Shown here one piece after another: positions 27,308 to 36,019 of a stretch of DNA of 64,000 bases. The notes under the pieces are model-generated. The model was given only the letters and a program-made list of their open reading frames with translations. It searched no databases and was not told the DNA's origin. How positions within the stretch are numbered: the stretch's first letter is position 1; every line of letters begins with the position of its first letter. This DNA is from Luteimonas mephitis DSM 12574 (GTDB taxonomy: Bacteria > Pseudomonadota > Gammaproteobacteria > Xanthomonadales > Xanthomonadaceae). A program made the translations under genes and the position numbers. Location: the NCBI RefSeq assembly GCF_000422305.1, contig NZ_AULN01000013.1:124001-188000 (forward strand), given 5' to 3'.

Positions 27308-28117
27308 TCAGGATGAAGCCGGCAGGCCGAAGAAGGCGCGCGTGGTCGCGGTGGCGTTCGCCGCGGTGACCGCCACGTCCTCACCGCGGTCGCGCGCGAG
27401 CTCCTCGACAATGTGCGCCAGGTACATCGGCTCGTTGCGGCGGTGAGAGGGCGCGGGCTTCACCGTGCGCGGCAGCAGGTAGGGCGCGTCGGTTTCGATC
27501 ATCAGCCGGTCGGCCGGGATGTGCTTCACCAGCTCGCGCAGGTGCTGGCCACGGCGCTCGTCGCACAGCCAACCGGTGATGCCGACATGCCAATCGCGAT
27601 CCAGGTAGTCGAACAGCTCCGCGCGGGTCCCGGTGAAGCAATGCACCACCGCCGGGCCGAGCCGGCCGTCGAAGGCCTTCATGACCGCCATGAAATCGAC
27701 ATGGGCGTCGCGCTGGTGGAGGAACAGCGGCTTGCCGGTCTCCGCCGCGATCTCCAGCTGGCGTTCGAACGCCTTGCGCTGTGCCGGGCGCGGTGAGAAG
27801 TCGCGGAAATAGTCCAGCCCGCATTCGCCCACGGCCACCACCTCGGGATGCGCGTGCAGTTCGCGCATTTCCGAGTCGCATTCGGCGGTGTACTCGGTCG
27901 CGTGGTGCGGATGCACGCCGGCGGTGGCAAACAGCTCGCCCGGATGCGCGCGCGCCAGGGCCAGCGCCTGCGGCGAATGCTCGCGGCTGGCACCGGTGAC
28001 CACCATCTGCACCACCCCGGCATCGCGCGCGCGCTGCAGCACCGCGTCGCGGTCGTGGTCGAAGCTGTCGTGGGTGAGGTTGGCGCCGATGTCGATCAGT
28101 TGCACGGGGATTCGCAT
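27308..28117 (-). CDS. tatD: TatD-family metal-dependent deoxyribonuclease
   Basis: 269 residues. TIM-barrel metallohydrolase signatures: IDIGANLTHDSFD (the usual HxH replaced by an N-x-T variant seen in many TatD proteins), TAGVHPHHA, VVAVGECGLDYF (metal-ligand Glu), LFLHQRDAH, VVHCFTGT and the final LMIETDAPYLLPR. TatD enzymes are magnesium-dependent 3'-5' nucleases that help in DNA repair and oxidative stress. ATG 28117 begins right at the barrel; an upstream in-frame ATG (28144) would add nine residues. It is divergent from hrpB. Confidence 0.9.
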   Translation of the reverse strand: MRIPVQLIDIGANLTHDSFDHDRDAVLQRARDAGVVQMVVTGASREHSPQALALARAHPGELFATAGVHPHHATEYTAECDSEMRELHAHPEVVAVGECGLDYFRDFSPRPAQRKAFERQLEIAAETGKPLFLHQRDAHVDFMAVMKAFDGRLGPAVVHCFTGTRAELFDYLDRDWHVGITGWLCDERRGQHLRELVKHIPADRLMIETDAPYLLPRTVKPAPSHRRNEPMYLAHIVEELARDRGEDVAVTAANATATTRAFFGLPASS

Positions 28118-28220
28118 TGGGTGGTTCGCGGTGGGCGAAAGCATAGCGGCTCGCGTTGCGCAGAACCTGCGCGTGCGCGTGCGTGCACATCCGGGACGAT
28201 CGCGCCCGTATCCTTGCCGC

Positions 28221-30752
28221 GTGGACGCGCCCGGATTCCCCATCTCGCCATTGCTGCCGGACATCCGCGCGTCGCTTGCCGCGCATCCGCGACTGGTGCT
28301 CGAAGCGCCGCCCGGCGCCGGCAAGACCACCCAGGTGCCGCTGGCGCTGCTCGATGCGCCGTGGCTGGCGGGTCGCAGGATCGTGATGCTCGAACCGCGC
28401 CGCGTCGCCGCGCGCGCCGCCGCGGGTTTCATGGCCGCGCAACTCGGCGAAGCGGTCGGCGAGACCGTCGGCTACCGCATCCGCTTCGAGCGCAAGGTGT
28501 CCGCGCGCACCCGCGTCGAAGTGGTCACCGAGGGCATCCTGACGCGGATGCTGCAGGACGATCCCACCCTGGGCGACGGCACGCCCGACGCCGTCGGCGC
28601 GCTGCTGTTCGACGAATTCCACGAACGCCACCTGTCCGGCGACCTGGGCCTGGCGCTGGCGCTGGACGTGCAGGCGGGCCTGCGCGAAGACCTGCGCATC
28701 GTGGTGATGTCGGCGACGCTCGACGGCGAGCGCCTGGCGCAGTTCCTCGATGCACCGCGGCTGTCGAGCGCGGGCCGCAGCTTCGCGGTCGACATCGCGC
28801 ATTTCCCGGCGCGGCGCGAGGAGTCGATGGAAGCGCAGGCGCGGCGCGCGGTGGAGCACGCGCTCGCCGCGCATCCGGGCGACGTGCTGGTGTTCCTGCC
28901 GGGGCAGCGCGAGATCATGCGGGTGCAGGCGGCCCTGCTCGCCTCCCTGCCTGCGCAGGGGAATGAGCAAGGCGTCGCGGTCCTGCCGCTGCATGGCGAC
29001 CTCCCGCTCGACCAGCAGTCGCAGGTGCTGCAACCCGATCCGCAGGGCCGCCGCCGCGTGGTGCTGGCGACCAACGTCGCCGAGTCCAGCGTCACCCTGC
29101 CGGGCGTGCGCGCGGTGGTCGACAGTGGTCTCGCGCGCGAGCCGCGCTTCGATCCCAACAGCGGCTTCTCGCGGCTGGACGTGGTCAACATTACCCAGGC
29201 CTCCGCCGACCAGCGCGCCGGCCGCGCCGGGCGCGTGTCCACGGGCTGGGCGTACCGGCTGTGGCCGCAGTCGCAGCGGCTGGAGCCGCAGCGGCGCGCG
29301 GAGATCATGCAGGTCGAACTGGCCGCGCTGGCGCTGGAACTGGCCGGCTGGGGCAGCGATGCGCTGCGCTTCGTCGACCCGCCGCCGCCCGGCGCGCTGG
29401 CCGCCGCGCGCGACCTGCTGCAGCGGCTCGGCGCGCTCGACGCCACGCATGCGATCACGCCGCCGGGCCGGCGCATGCTCGCGCTGGGCACCCATCCGCG
29501 GCTGGCGGCGATGCTGTTGTCCGCGAATGCGGACGACGACCGCGCGCTGGCCTGCGACCTGGCCGCGCTGGTCGAAGCGCGCGATCCGCTGCGCTCGCGC
29601 TCCGACGCGCTGGCCGAACGCTGGCGCGCGCTGGCCGCGTTCCGCGACGGGCGCGCTCCGCATGACGCCAATCGCGGCGCGCTGGCCGCCATCGACGCGG
29701 CGGCAAGGCAGTGGCGCCGACGCCTGCGCGTCGACGCCGTGCCGCCGCGCGAGATCGAGGCGCACCGGCTCGGCGATCTCCTGGCCCACGCCTTCCCCGA
29801 TCGCATCGCCCATCGCCACGCCACCGACCCGCGCCGCTACCAGCTCGCCAACGGCCGCATGGCCAAGCTGTTCGACGACAGCGCGCTGGTCGGCGAGCCG
29901 TGGCTGGTCGCCAGCGAACTGCGTTTCGACGCGCGCGATGCGCTGCTGCTGCGCGCGGCGCCGGTCGACGAGCGCTTCCTGCGAAGCGCGTTCGCCGGCC
30001 ATTTTTCCGACCGCGACGAAACCCGCTGGGACGGCGACCGCCGCGCACTGGTCGCCGAGTGCGTGCAACGCTTTGACGGCATCGTGCTCGACGCGCGCCC
30101 GGCCGGCCGCGCCGATCCCGCGCAGGCCGCGCAGGCGCTTACCGACGCGGTGCGCGACCTCGGCCTCTACGCATTGCCGTGGAGCGACGGCCTGCGCCAG
30201 TGGCGCGCGCGCGTGCAGGCGCTGCGCGAATGGATGCCGGAACTCGACCTGCCCGACCTGAGCGATGACGCCCTGCTCGCCTCGCTCGACGACTGGCTGC
30301 GCCCGGCGTTCGCCGGTGCGACGCGCCTGGACGCACTGTCGGCCGAGGCGCTGGCCGAAGCGCTGAAGTCGCCGTTCGACTGGTCGCTGCGCCGGCGCAT
30401 CGACCGGCTCGCGCCAACCCACGTCGAGGTGCCCTCGGGCATGCAGCGCCGCATCGACTACGCGATCGGCGACGACGGCCGCGCCGCGCCGCCGGTGCTG
30501 GCGGTGAAGCTGCAGGAGCTGTTCGGCCTGGCCGACACCCCGCGCGTTGCCGACGGCCGCGTCGCGCTGACCGTGCACCTGTTGTCACCCGCCGGCCGCC
30601 CGCTGCAGGTGACCGGCGACCTGCGCAGTTTCTGGGAAAACGTCTATCCCGAAGTGCGCAAGGAGATGAAGGGGCGCTATCCGAAGCATCCGTGGCCCGA
30701 GGACCCATGGAACGCCGTCGCCACCCATCGCGCCAAGCCGCGCGGATCCTGA
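28221..30752 (+). CDS. hrpB: ATP-dependent helicase HrpB
   Basis: 843 residues, normal for HrpB. DExH-box motifs in order: I (APPGAGKTTQVPLALL), Ia (MLEPRRVAARAAA), Ib (TEGILTRML), II (DEFHERH), III (MSATLDG), V (ATNVAESSVTLPGV) and VI (QRAGRAGRV). The C-terminal HrpB-specific domain ends with PEVRKEMKGRYPKHPWPEDP. Proteobacterial HrpB is an RNA helicase-like protein with no settled role. A GTG at 28221 is chosen because the conserved N-terminus (FPISPLLPDIRASL) begins five codons later; no strong ribosome binding site is seen. About 100 bases separate it from divergent tatD. Confidence 0.93.
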   Translation: MDAPGFPISPLLPDIRASLAAHPRLVLEAPPGAGKTTQVPLALLDAPWLAGRRIVMLEPRRVAARAAAGFMAAQLGEAVGETVGYRIRFERKVSARTRVEVVTEGILTRMLQDDPTLGDGTPDAVGALLFDEFHERHLSGDLGLALALDVQAGLREDLRIVVMSATLDGERLAQFLDAPRLSSAGRSFAVDIAHFPARREESMEAQARRAVEHALAAHPGDVLVFLPGQREIMRVQAALLASLPAQGNEQGVAVLPLHGDLPLDQQSQVLQPDPQGRRRVVLATNVAESSVTLPGVRAVVDSGLAREPRFDPNSGFSRLDVVNITQASADQRAGRAGRVSTGWAYRLWPQSQRLEPQRRAEIMQVELAALALELAGWGSDALRFVDPPPPGALAAARDLLQRLGALDATHAITPPGRRMLALGTHPRLAAMLLSANADDDRALACDLAALVEARDPLRSRSDALAERWRALAAFRDGRAPHDANRGALAAIDAAARQWRRRLRVDAVPPREIEAHRLGDLLAHAFPDRIAHRHATDPRRYQLANGRMAKLFDDSALVGEPWLVASELRFDARDALLLRAAPVDERFLRSAFAGHFSDRDETRWDGDRRALVAECVQRFDGIVLDARPAGRADPAQAAQALTDAVRDLGLYALPWSDGLRQWRARVQALREWMPELDLPDLSDDALLASLDDWLRPAFAGATRLDALSAEALAEALKSPFDWSLRRRIDRLAPTHVEVPSGMQRRIDYAIGDDGRAAPPVLAVKLQELFGLADTPRVADGRVALTVHLLSPAGRPLQVTGDLRSFWENVYPEVRKEMKGRYPKHPWPEDPWNAVATHRAKPRGS

Positions 30753-30990
30753 CCGGCAGTCGAGGCCGCGCGCGACGCCGTCGCGTGCGCCGCGTCGGTC
30801 GCGTAATTTTCATCGGCGCCGGACCGGCGAACAGGGCCGGGGATTGAAGCGGTTTCGCCAGGCGCAACGAGCGCCGCTGCATCCCGTTCAAGGCGGATGA
30901 ACCGACGGTCAGCGGCCGTGGCCATACTCACGCCGATTCAACGCCGCGCCGCCGAAACTGGCTGCCGGTCAATCCCATCGGGCATCCCCC

Positions 30991-31335
30991 ATGAGCAAAC
31001 TCGAATCCCTGTCCGGCCGCGCGCTGGAACTTGCCGGCAGCATTGGCGACACCCTGCGCGAGCGCGTGCCGGACCGCGCCGTGCAATGGATCGGAACCGG
31101 CGCCGCGCTCGGTGCGCTGAAGACCGGCGGCCGCGCGGCGACGAAGTTCGTGCGCCGCAACCCAGCGGTTGCCGTGGCCGGCGCGGTCGGTGCCGGCCTG
31201 CTGCTGTATGCGGTGCGCCGCCAGCAGCGCAAGTCGCGCGAACAGGCGATCGAGGGCAAGGCGACCCGTATCGAGGCGAAGAAGGCGGCGCCGCGCACGG
31301 CCAGCAAGCGCGCGCGCAAGGCCACGACCGACTGA
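30991..31335 (+). CDS. small YqjD/DUF883-like membrane-anchored protein
   Basis: 114 residues: an amphipathic N-terminal helix, the VRRNPAVAVAGAVGAGLLLY segment typical of ElaB/YqjD/DUF883 proteins, then a Lys/Arg-rich tail (RRQQRKSREQAIEGK... KRARKATTD). E. coli relatives tether ribosomes to the inner membrane in stationary phase, but they carry the membrane helix at the very C-terminus, while here ~40 basic residues follow it. Placement in the family is tentative. The 238 bases upstream hold no gene I can support. Confidence 0.55.
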   Translation: MSKLESLSGRALELAGSIGDTLRERVPDRAVQWIGTGAALGALKTGGRAATKFVRRNPAVAVAGAVGAGLLLYAVRRQQRKSREQAIEGKATRIEAKKAAPRTASKRARKATTD

Positions 31336-31354
31336 TCCTGGATCCCTGATCCTG

Positions 31355-31491
31355 CTCCGCCCCCTGCGAACGCAGGGGGAGATTGGGAGGGGGTGTCCAC
31401 GGTTAACGGTGCTGCTGAAGACACCCCTGCCCAACCCTCCCCTGCCTTCGCAGGGGAGGGAGCAAGGCTCGCGGCCATGGGCCGCTCCTAC
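31355..31491. repeat. composite intergenic repeat: CCCCTGCGAACGCAGGGG unit pair plus a single REP arm
   Basis: Left part (31355-31395) contains a CCCCTGCG/CGCAGGGG hairpin followed by GGGAGGGG; the right part (31421-31463) is its inverted partner ending in CTTCGCAGGGGAGGGAG. A solitary right arm of the GGCCCATGGCC REP family (31466-31491) abuts it. Both lie between convergent genes. Confidence 0.65.
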
Positions 31492-31511
31492 CGCAGCGCG
31501 GGCGTGCGCTT

Positions 31512-32636
31512 TCAGCCGCCGTTCGCCGACAGCGCCTCGGGCAGTTCGACCACGAAGCGTGCGCCGCCGCCGTCGCGGTCCTCGTACCAGAGCTGGCCGC
31601 CGGCATTGCCGACGATCTGCCGCGCCAGCGACAGTCCCAGTCCGCTCGACAGACCATCGGCGGGGTCCACGTCAGTCAGGCGCGCGAACGGCTTGAACAG
31701 TTCGCGCTGACGCGACGCGGGAATCCCGGCGCCGCGGTCTTCCACCAGCAGCTGCCAGAACCCGGGCGCGCTGGCGCGCACCGAGATCTCGATGTCGCTG
31801 TCGGGCGCGTACTTCATCGCGTTGCTGATGAGGTTTTCCGCGACCTGGCGCAGCACCAGGTGGTCGATCGCCACCGGCCGGCACTGCGCCGGCGCCTGGA
31901 CGTGCAGCCGCAGGCCCCGGCCTTCGAGCTGCAGGCCGTAGCGGCGCGCGAGCCAGTCGAGTACCTCGGGCAGCGACGCGGCGACAGCGTGGGCTTCGGC
32001 ATGCTGCCGCGACATCAGGTCGTCGGCTTGCGCCTCCAGGTAGCGCCGGATATAGCCGAGCGCGTCGTTGGCGCTGTCGTGGATCATTTCCAGATAGCGC
32101 GGGATGCGCTCGGGCTTCGTGCCCTGGTGGATCAGGATGTCGCTGGCGAACAGCACGCTGGTCAGCGGGTTCTTGAGGTCGTGCGCGACCAGGTTCACCA
32201 GCTCCTGGCGCTCGCGGGCGACGCGTTCGAGGCGGTCGCGGGTCTGCTTCAGGCCGACGTGCGCATTGACCCGTGCCAGCAGCTCCTCGGGCATGAACGG
32301 CTTGGTGACGTAGTCCACCGCGCCGGCGTCGAACGCGCGCAGCAGCAGTTCGCGGTCGTGCGCCGCGGTCAGGAACACCACCGGCAGGCGCAGCAGTTCG
32401 GGCCGTTGCTTGATCTGTTCGAGCAGGGCGAAGCCGTCCATGCCGGGCATGATCATGTCGAGCAGCATCAGGTCGGGCGTCTGCTCGGAGGCGATCGCCA
32501 GCGCTTCCTCGCCGCTGTCGGCGGTGATCACTTCGTAACCGTGGCGCGAGAGCAGGGTGCTGACGACCCGCAGGTTGGCCGCCTGGTCGTCGACGACGAG
32601 GATGCTGCCGGACGCGTTGGCCGTGTGGGTGGTCAT
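31512..32636 (-). CDS. hybrid sensor kinase: receiver domain followed by HisKA and HATPase domains
   Basis: 374 residues. An N-terminal receiver domain (ILVVDDQAANLR; phospho-acceptor Asp in LMLLDMIMPGMDG; Lys in VTKPF) precedes a HisKA helix with the H-box VAHDLKNPLTS and an ATPase domain with N-box NLISNAMKYAP, G1 VEDRGAGIP and G2 SGLGLSLARQI. No membrane segment, so it is cytoplasmic. It probably relays a signal from another kinase or a phosphodonor. The ATG at 32636 is chosen although its ribosome binding site is weak; a TTG at 32660 is an alternative. No partner gene is adjacent. Confidence 0.88.
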   Translation of the reverse strand: MTTHTANASGSILVVDDQAANLRVVSTLLSRHGYEVITADSGEEALAIASEQTPDLMLLDMIMPGMDGFALLEQIKQRPELLRLPVVFLTAAHDRELLLRAFDAGAVDYVTKPFMPEELLARVNAHVGLKQTRDRLERVARERQELVNLVAHDLKNPLTSVLFASDILIHQGTKPERIPRYLEMIHDSANDALGYIRRYLEAQADDLMSRQHAEAHAVAASLPEVLDWLARRYGLQLEGRGLRLHVQAPAQCRPVAIDHLVLRQVAENLISNAMKYAPDSDIEISVRASAPGFWQLLVEDRGAGIPASRQRELFKPFARLTDVDPADGLSSGLGLSLARQIVGNAGGQLWYEDRDGGGARFVVELPEALSANGG

Positions 32637-32767
32637 GTCGGAGTTGTTCCGCGGCCCCAATGAAGCTGAATGCGATTGCCCCGCGCGTCACGTTACCAGA
32701 ATCACCCGGCGTGCCCACACTTGTGCCGCGGCGCACGCGGTCGCAGTGCGCGCGAAGCTGAACGCGT

Positions 32768-33319
32768 TCAGAAAAACGGATGAGCCAGCGGGCGCCACTG
32801 GCCCGGTTGCAATGCGTGCAGCCGCGCGCTGCCGATCGCCGTGCGCACCAGCCGCAGCGTCGGCAGCCCGACGGCGGCCGTCATGCGCCGCACCTGGCGA
32901 TTGCGGCCTTCGCTGATCCCCAGTTCCAGCCACGCATCGGGGACGCTCTTGCGAAAGCGCACCGGCGGATCGCGCGGCCAGATCGTGGGGGGCGCGTCCA
33001 GCAGTCGCGCGAGCGCGGGGCGGGCGGGGCCGTCGTTGAGGTCAACGCCTTCGCGCAGCGCCTGCAGCTGCGCATCGGTCGGCGTGCCTTCCACCTGCAC
33101 CAGGTAGGTCTTGCGCAGCCTGTGGCGCGGGTCGGTGATCCGGTGTGCAAGGGCGCCATCATCGGTGAGCAGCAGCAGGCCCTCGCTGTCGTGGTCGAGC
33201 CTTCCGGCCGGGTACACGCCGGCAGGCAGGCCGAACTCCGCCAGCGTCCGCCGCGCCGGGGTGCCGCGGTCGGTGAACTGGCACAGCACGTGGAAGGGCT
33301 TGTTGAAGGCGATCAGCAT
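32768..33319 (-). CDS. rluE: RluE-type 23S rRNA pseudouridine synthase
   Basis: 183 residues. The catalytic motif GRLDHDSEGLLLLT (Asp nucleophile) and the later LRKTYLVQVEG and GRNRQVRRMTAAVG motifs mark the RsuA/RluE group. Its short length without an N-terminal S4 domain fits RluE, which in E. coli makes pseudouridine 2457 in 23S rRNA. ATG 33319 starts MLIAFNKPFHVLCQF, the conserved N-terminus. Confidence 0.88.
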   Translation of the reverse strand: MLIAFNKPFHVLCQFTDRGTPARRTLAEFGLPAGVYPAGRLDHDSEGLLLLTDDGALAHRITDPRHRLRKTYLVQVEGTPTDAQLQALREGVDLNDGPARPALARLLDAPPTIWPRDPPVRFRKSVPDAWLELGISEGRNRQVRRMTAAVGLPTLRLVRTAIGSARLHALQPGQWRPLAHPFF

Positions 33320-33326
33320 GTGGAGC

Positions 33327-33457
33327 CGGGAATGGGGAATGGGGAATCGGGAATGGCAGAGGTGCAGGTTCCCGCTGCCTTGCCATCACGCCCGCCAGTA
33401 GCGGTTAGCTGCCTTTGCCCTTCCGGATCCCCGTTTCCGATTTCCGATTCCCGGCTC
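33327..33457. repeat. GGGAATGGGGAAT-type inverted repeats
   Basis: Left run (33327-33357) of GGGAATGGGGAATGGGGAAT units and right run (about 33430-33457) of complementary CCGATTTCCGATTCCCGG. Related in style to the repeats at 13976-14084. Fills the gap between rluE and the exported methyltransferase gene. Confidence 0.65.
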
Positions 33458-33458
33458 T

Positions 33459-34310
33459 TCAGGGCTTCACGAACCGAAGCGTCATCCGGTCGCTCTCGCC
33501 GATCGCCCGGTACTTCGCATTGTCTTCGGCGTCGTGCTTGTTGGTCGGCGGCAGCGTCCACACGCCGCCGGGATAGTCCTTGGTGTCCTTCGGGTTGGCG
33601 TTGACCTCGCTCTTTGCATCGAGCTTGAAGCCCGCCGCCTCGGCCATCGCGATCACCTGCTGTTCGCCGACGTAACCGGACTTGTCGTCGTCGCCGACGT
33701 CGCCGTTGGCGCGATGTTCGGCGACGCCCAGCACGCCGCCCGGCTTGAGCACCGCGAAGAAGCCGCGGAACATGCCCTCCGCCTGGCCGGCCGAGCGCCA
33801 GTTGTGGACGTTGCGGAAGGTCAGCACCACGTCCGCCGAACCCGGTGCGCCGAACACCGGCGCGGCCGGATCGTAGGCGACGACCCGTGCGCGGTCGAAC
33901 TGCGCCGGCGCGGCGGCGAACTTCGCCTCCAGCCCCGACTTCGACTTTTGCTGGTAATCGCGGCTGCCGCCTTCCTTGACCGCCATTGGATCGACCACTG
34001 CGGCGATGTAGTGGCCCTTGTCGCGCAGCAGCGGTGCCAGGATCTCGGCATACCAGCCGCCGCCGGGGGTGATCTCGATGACCGTCTGGTCCGGCTTCAC
34101 GCCGAAGAACGCCAGCGTTTCGGCGGGATGGCGATAGCGGTCGCGCGCGGTGTTCTCCGCGCCGCGCCAGTCGCCGGCAACGGCCTGCTGCAGGGCGGCA
34201 TCGACCTCGGCGTGCGCCGGTGCGGCGGCGGTTTCCTGCGCGCGTGCGATCGCGGCGATGGAAATGCTCAGGCCCGCGGCCAGCGCGCAGGCAATCAGGA
34301 CGTGTCGCAT
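33459..34310 (-). CDS. exported class I SAM-dependent methyltransferase-like protein
   Basis: 283 residues with a signal peptide (CALAAGLSISIAAIARAQETA) followed by a methyltransferase fold: motif I VIEITPGGGWYAEIL, motif II/III region ARVVAYDPAA, motif IV SADVVLTFRNVHNW, motif post-IV VLKPGGVLGVAEHR. This looks like the COG4798 family of predicted exported methyltransferases. Since S-adenosylmethionine is not known to occur in the periplasm, the true activity is unclear. The ATG at 34310 has a GGAGAT ribosome binding site. No operon partner is evident. Confidence 0.8.
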   Translation of the reverse strand: MRHVLIACALAAGLSISIAAIARAQETAAAPAHAEVDAALQQAVAGDWRGAENTARDRYRHPAETLAFFGVKPDQTVIEITPGGGWYAEILAPLLRDKGHYIAAVVDPMAVKEGGSRDYQQKSKSGLEAKFAAAPAQFDRARVVAYDPAAPVFGAPGSADVVLTFRNVHNWRSAGQAEGMFRGFFAVLKPGGVLGVAEHRANGDVGDDDKSGYVGEQQVIAMAEAAGFKLDAKSEVNANPKDTKDYPGGVWTLPPTNKHDAEDNAKYRAIGESDRMTLRFVKP

Positions 34311-34392
34311 GGGGGATCTCCGGGAACGGGGGTGACAGCGTGCCATATCGGCGAAGCGGGCTGGCGCAGAGGCGTGGAAACCAGCCTGCCGT

Positions 34393-35766
34393 CTACAGCA
34401 ACGTCCCGCCGAGGATCATCGAGGCGATGCTGAAATAGATCACCAGCCCGGTGACGTCGACCAGGGTCGCCACGAACGGCGCCGACGCGCTGGCCGGGTC
34501 GAAGCCCAGCCGCTGCATCGCGAACGGCAGCATCGAGCCCGACAGCGAGCCGAACGTGACGATGCCCACCAGAGCCGCGCCCACGGTGGCCGCGATCAGC
34601 TCCCAGTGCGCGCCGTAGTCGTGGAAGCCGGCGATCTGCCACACCGCGATGCGCACGATGGCGATGACGCCCAGCAGCGTGCCCAGCAGCAGCCCGGTGG
34701 GCAGTTCGCGCAGCGCCACGCGCCACCAGTCGCGCAGCCGCACTTCGTGCAGCGCCAGCCCGCGGATCAGCAGCGACGTGGCCTGCGAGCCGGAGTTGCC
34801 GCCCGAGCTCATGATCAGCGGGATGAACAGGGTCAGCACGATCGCCTGCGACAGCGCGCCTTCGTAATGCTGCATCGCGCTGGCGGTGAGCATCTCGCCG
34901 AGGAACAGCGCGCTCAGCCAGCCGGCGCGCTTGCGGATCATGTGGCCGAAGCCGATCTGCATGTAGGGCTTTTCCAGCGCGGCCATGCCGCCGAACTTCT
35001 GCACGTCTTCGGTGGTCTCGGCGATCATGGTGTCGATGATGTCGTCGACGGTGACGATGCCCAGCACGTGGCCGGCGTCGTCGACCACGGGAATGGCGAG
35101 CAGGTCGTGGCGGCGGATCAGGCGCGCGATCTCCTCCTGGTCGAGCAGCGGTGCCACCGTCACCGGCGCGGTTTCCTGGGCGACGTCGAGGATCGAGGCC
35201 TCCGGGTCGCCGCTGATCAGGCGACGCAGGCTGACCATGCGCAGCAGCGCGCGGGTCTGCGCGTCGAGCACGTAGATCGCGTACACGGTCTCGCGCGAAC
35301 GCTCGACGTGGCGGATGTGCGCCAGGGTTTCGGCGACGGTCCAGTGCGCCGGCACGCTGACGAACTCGGTGGTCATCAGGCTGCCCGCCGTGCCCGGCGG
35401 GTAGCGCATCAGGGTGCGGAGCGAAGCCAGCGTGCCGGCGCCCAGGCGCCCGGCGAGGCCGGCGCGGGTAGCGTCGTCGAGCTCGACGAAGATGTCGGCG
35501 GCGCGGTCGTCGGCGATGCCGTCGAGCAGACGCGCGGCATCGTCGCCGGGCAGCAGCGCGATGATCGTGCTGGCGTGCTGCAGTTCGGAGCGGTCGAACA
35601 TGTCGATCACGCGCGGCCACGGCAGGGCGAGCACGGTGGCCGCCGCCTGCGTGGGTTCGAGCGCGTTGAGCCGCTCGATGCCGTCGGCGATGTTGAGTCC
35701 GGCAAACGGCGCGGCGAGGCGCGCCGCCGCGGCGGCGTCGAAGGTGTGGCGGGAGGTCTGGTTCAT
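34393..35766 (-). CDS. mgtE: magnesium transporter MgtE
   Basis: 457 residues. Domain order fits MgtE: N-domain of helical repeats (residues ~20-125), paired CBS domains (PPGTAGSLMTTEFVSVPAHW... VTVDDIIDTMIAE), a plug helix, and five transmembrane helices (LTLFIPLIMSSGGNSGSQAT contains the pore-lining GGNxGSQ signature). The CBS/N domains gate the channel by sensing cytosolic magnesium. A candidate promoter lies 174-202 bases upstream, leaving a leader of about 165 bases in which I see no known magnesium riboswitch motif. Confidence 0.93.
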   Translation of the reverse strand: MNQTSRHTFDAAAAARLAAPFAGLNIADGIERLNALEPTQAAATVLALPWPRVIDMFDRSELQHASTIIALLPGDDAARLLDGIADDRAADIFVELDDATRAGLAGRLGAGTLASLRTLMRYPPGTAGSLMTTEFVSVPAHWTVAETLAHIRHVERSRETVYAIYVLDAQTRALLRMVSLRRLISGDPEASILDVAQETAPVTVAPLLDQEEIARLIRRHDLLAIPVVDDAGHVLGIVTVDDIIDTMIAETTEDVQKFGGMAALEKPYMQIGFGHMIRKRAGWLSALFLGEMLTASAMQHYEGALSQAIVLTLFIPLIMSSGGNSGSQATSLLIRGLALHEVRLRDWWRVALRELPTGLLLGTLLGVIAIVRIAVWQIAGFHDYGAHWELIAATVGAALVGIVTFGSLSGSMLPFAMQRLGFDPASASAPFVATLVDVTGLVIYFSIASMILGGTLL

Positions 35767-35939
35767 GGGCTCGCCTCGGGGCAGCTGCCGTCGGCGGCAG
35801 CGCGGTGGGCCAGACCGGCAGGTCAGTCCAGGGCGGCCGATGACGGCAGGAACGATCGATCGTGGCTGTCGCCGGACATGGGAGGGGCCTGGGAAAAGGC
35901 GCGGCCGCGAAGTGGCGCCGGCAGCCGCGACGCGGCGGC

Positions 35940-35968
35940 AGTCTGGCCCGGTGCCGCCACCTGGTCAA
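35940..35968 (-). promoter_or_regulatory. candidate sigma70-type promoter of mgtE
   Basis: On the minus strand TTGACC (35963-35968) and CAGACT (35940-35945) are separated by 17 bases. The -35 is good and the -10 matches at three of six positions. No better match was seen in the 253-bp gap. Confidence 0.35.
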
Positions 35969-36019
35969 TTGCACGGCGCGAGCCGCGCGGTGCGGCCGAC
36001 GATGCGCGTGCGTGGTGGC

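Noticed and set aside
32637-32767. Additional small gene between the hybrid kinase and rluE
   Set aside because: Open frames there lack a ribosome binding site and any recognisable protein pattern.
35767-36019. Magnesium riboswitch (M-box or mgtA-type) in front of mgtE
   Set aside because: None of the conserved core pieces of the known magnesium-sensing RNAs was recognised in the ~165-base leader.
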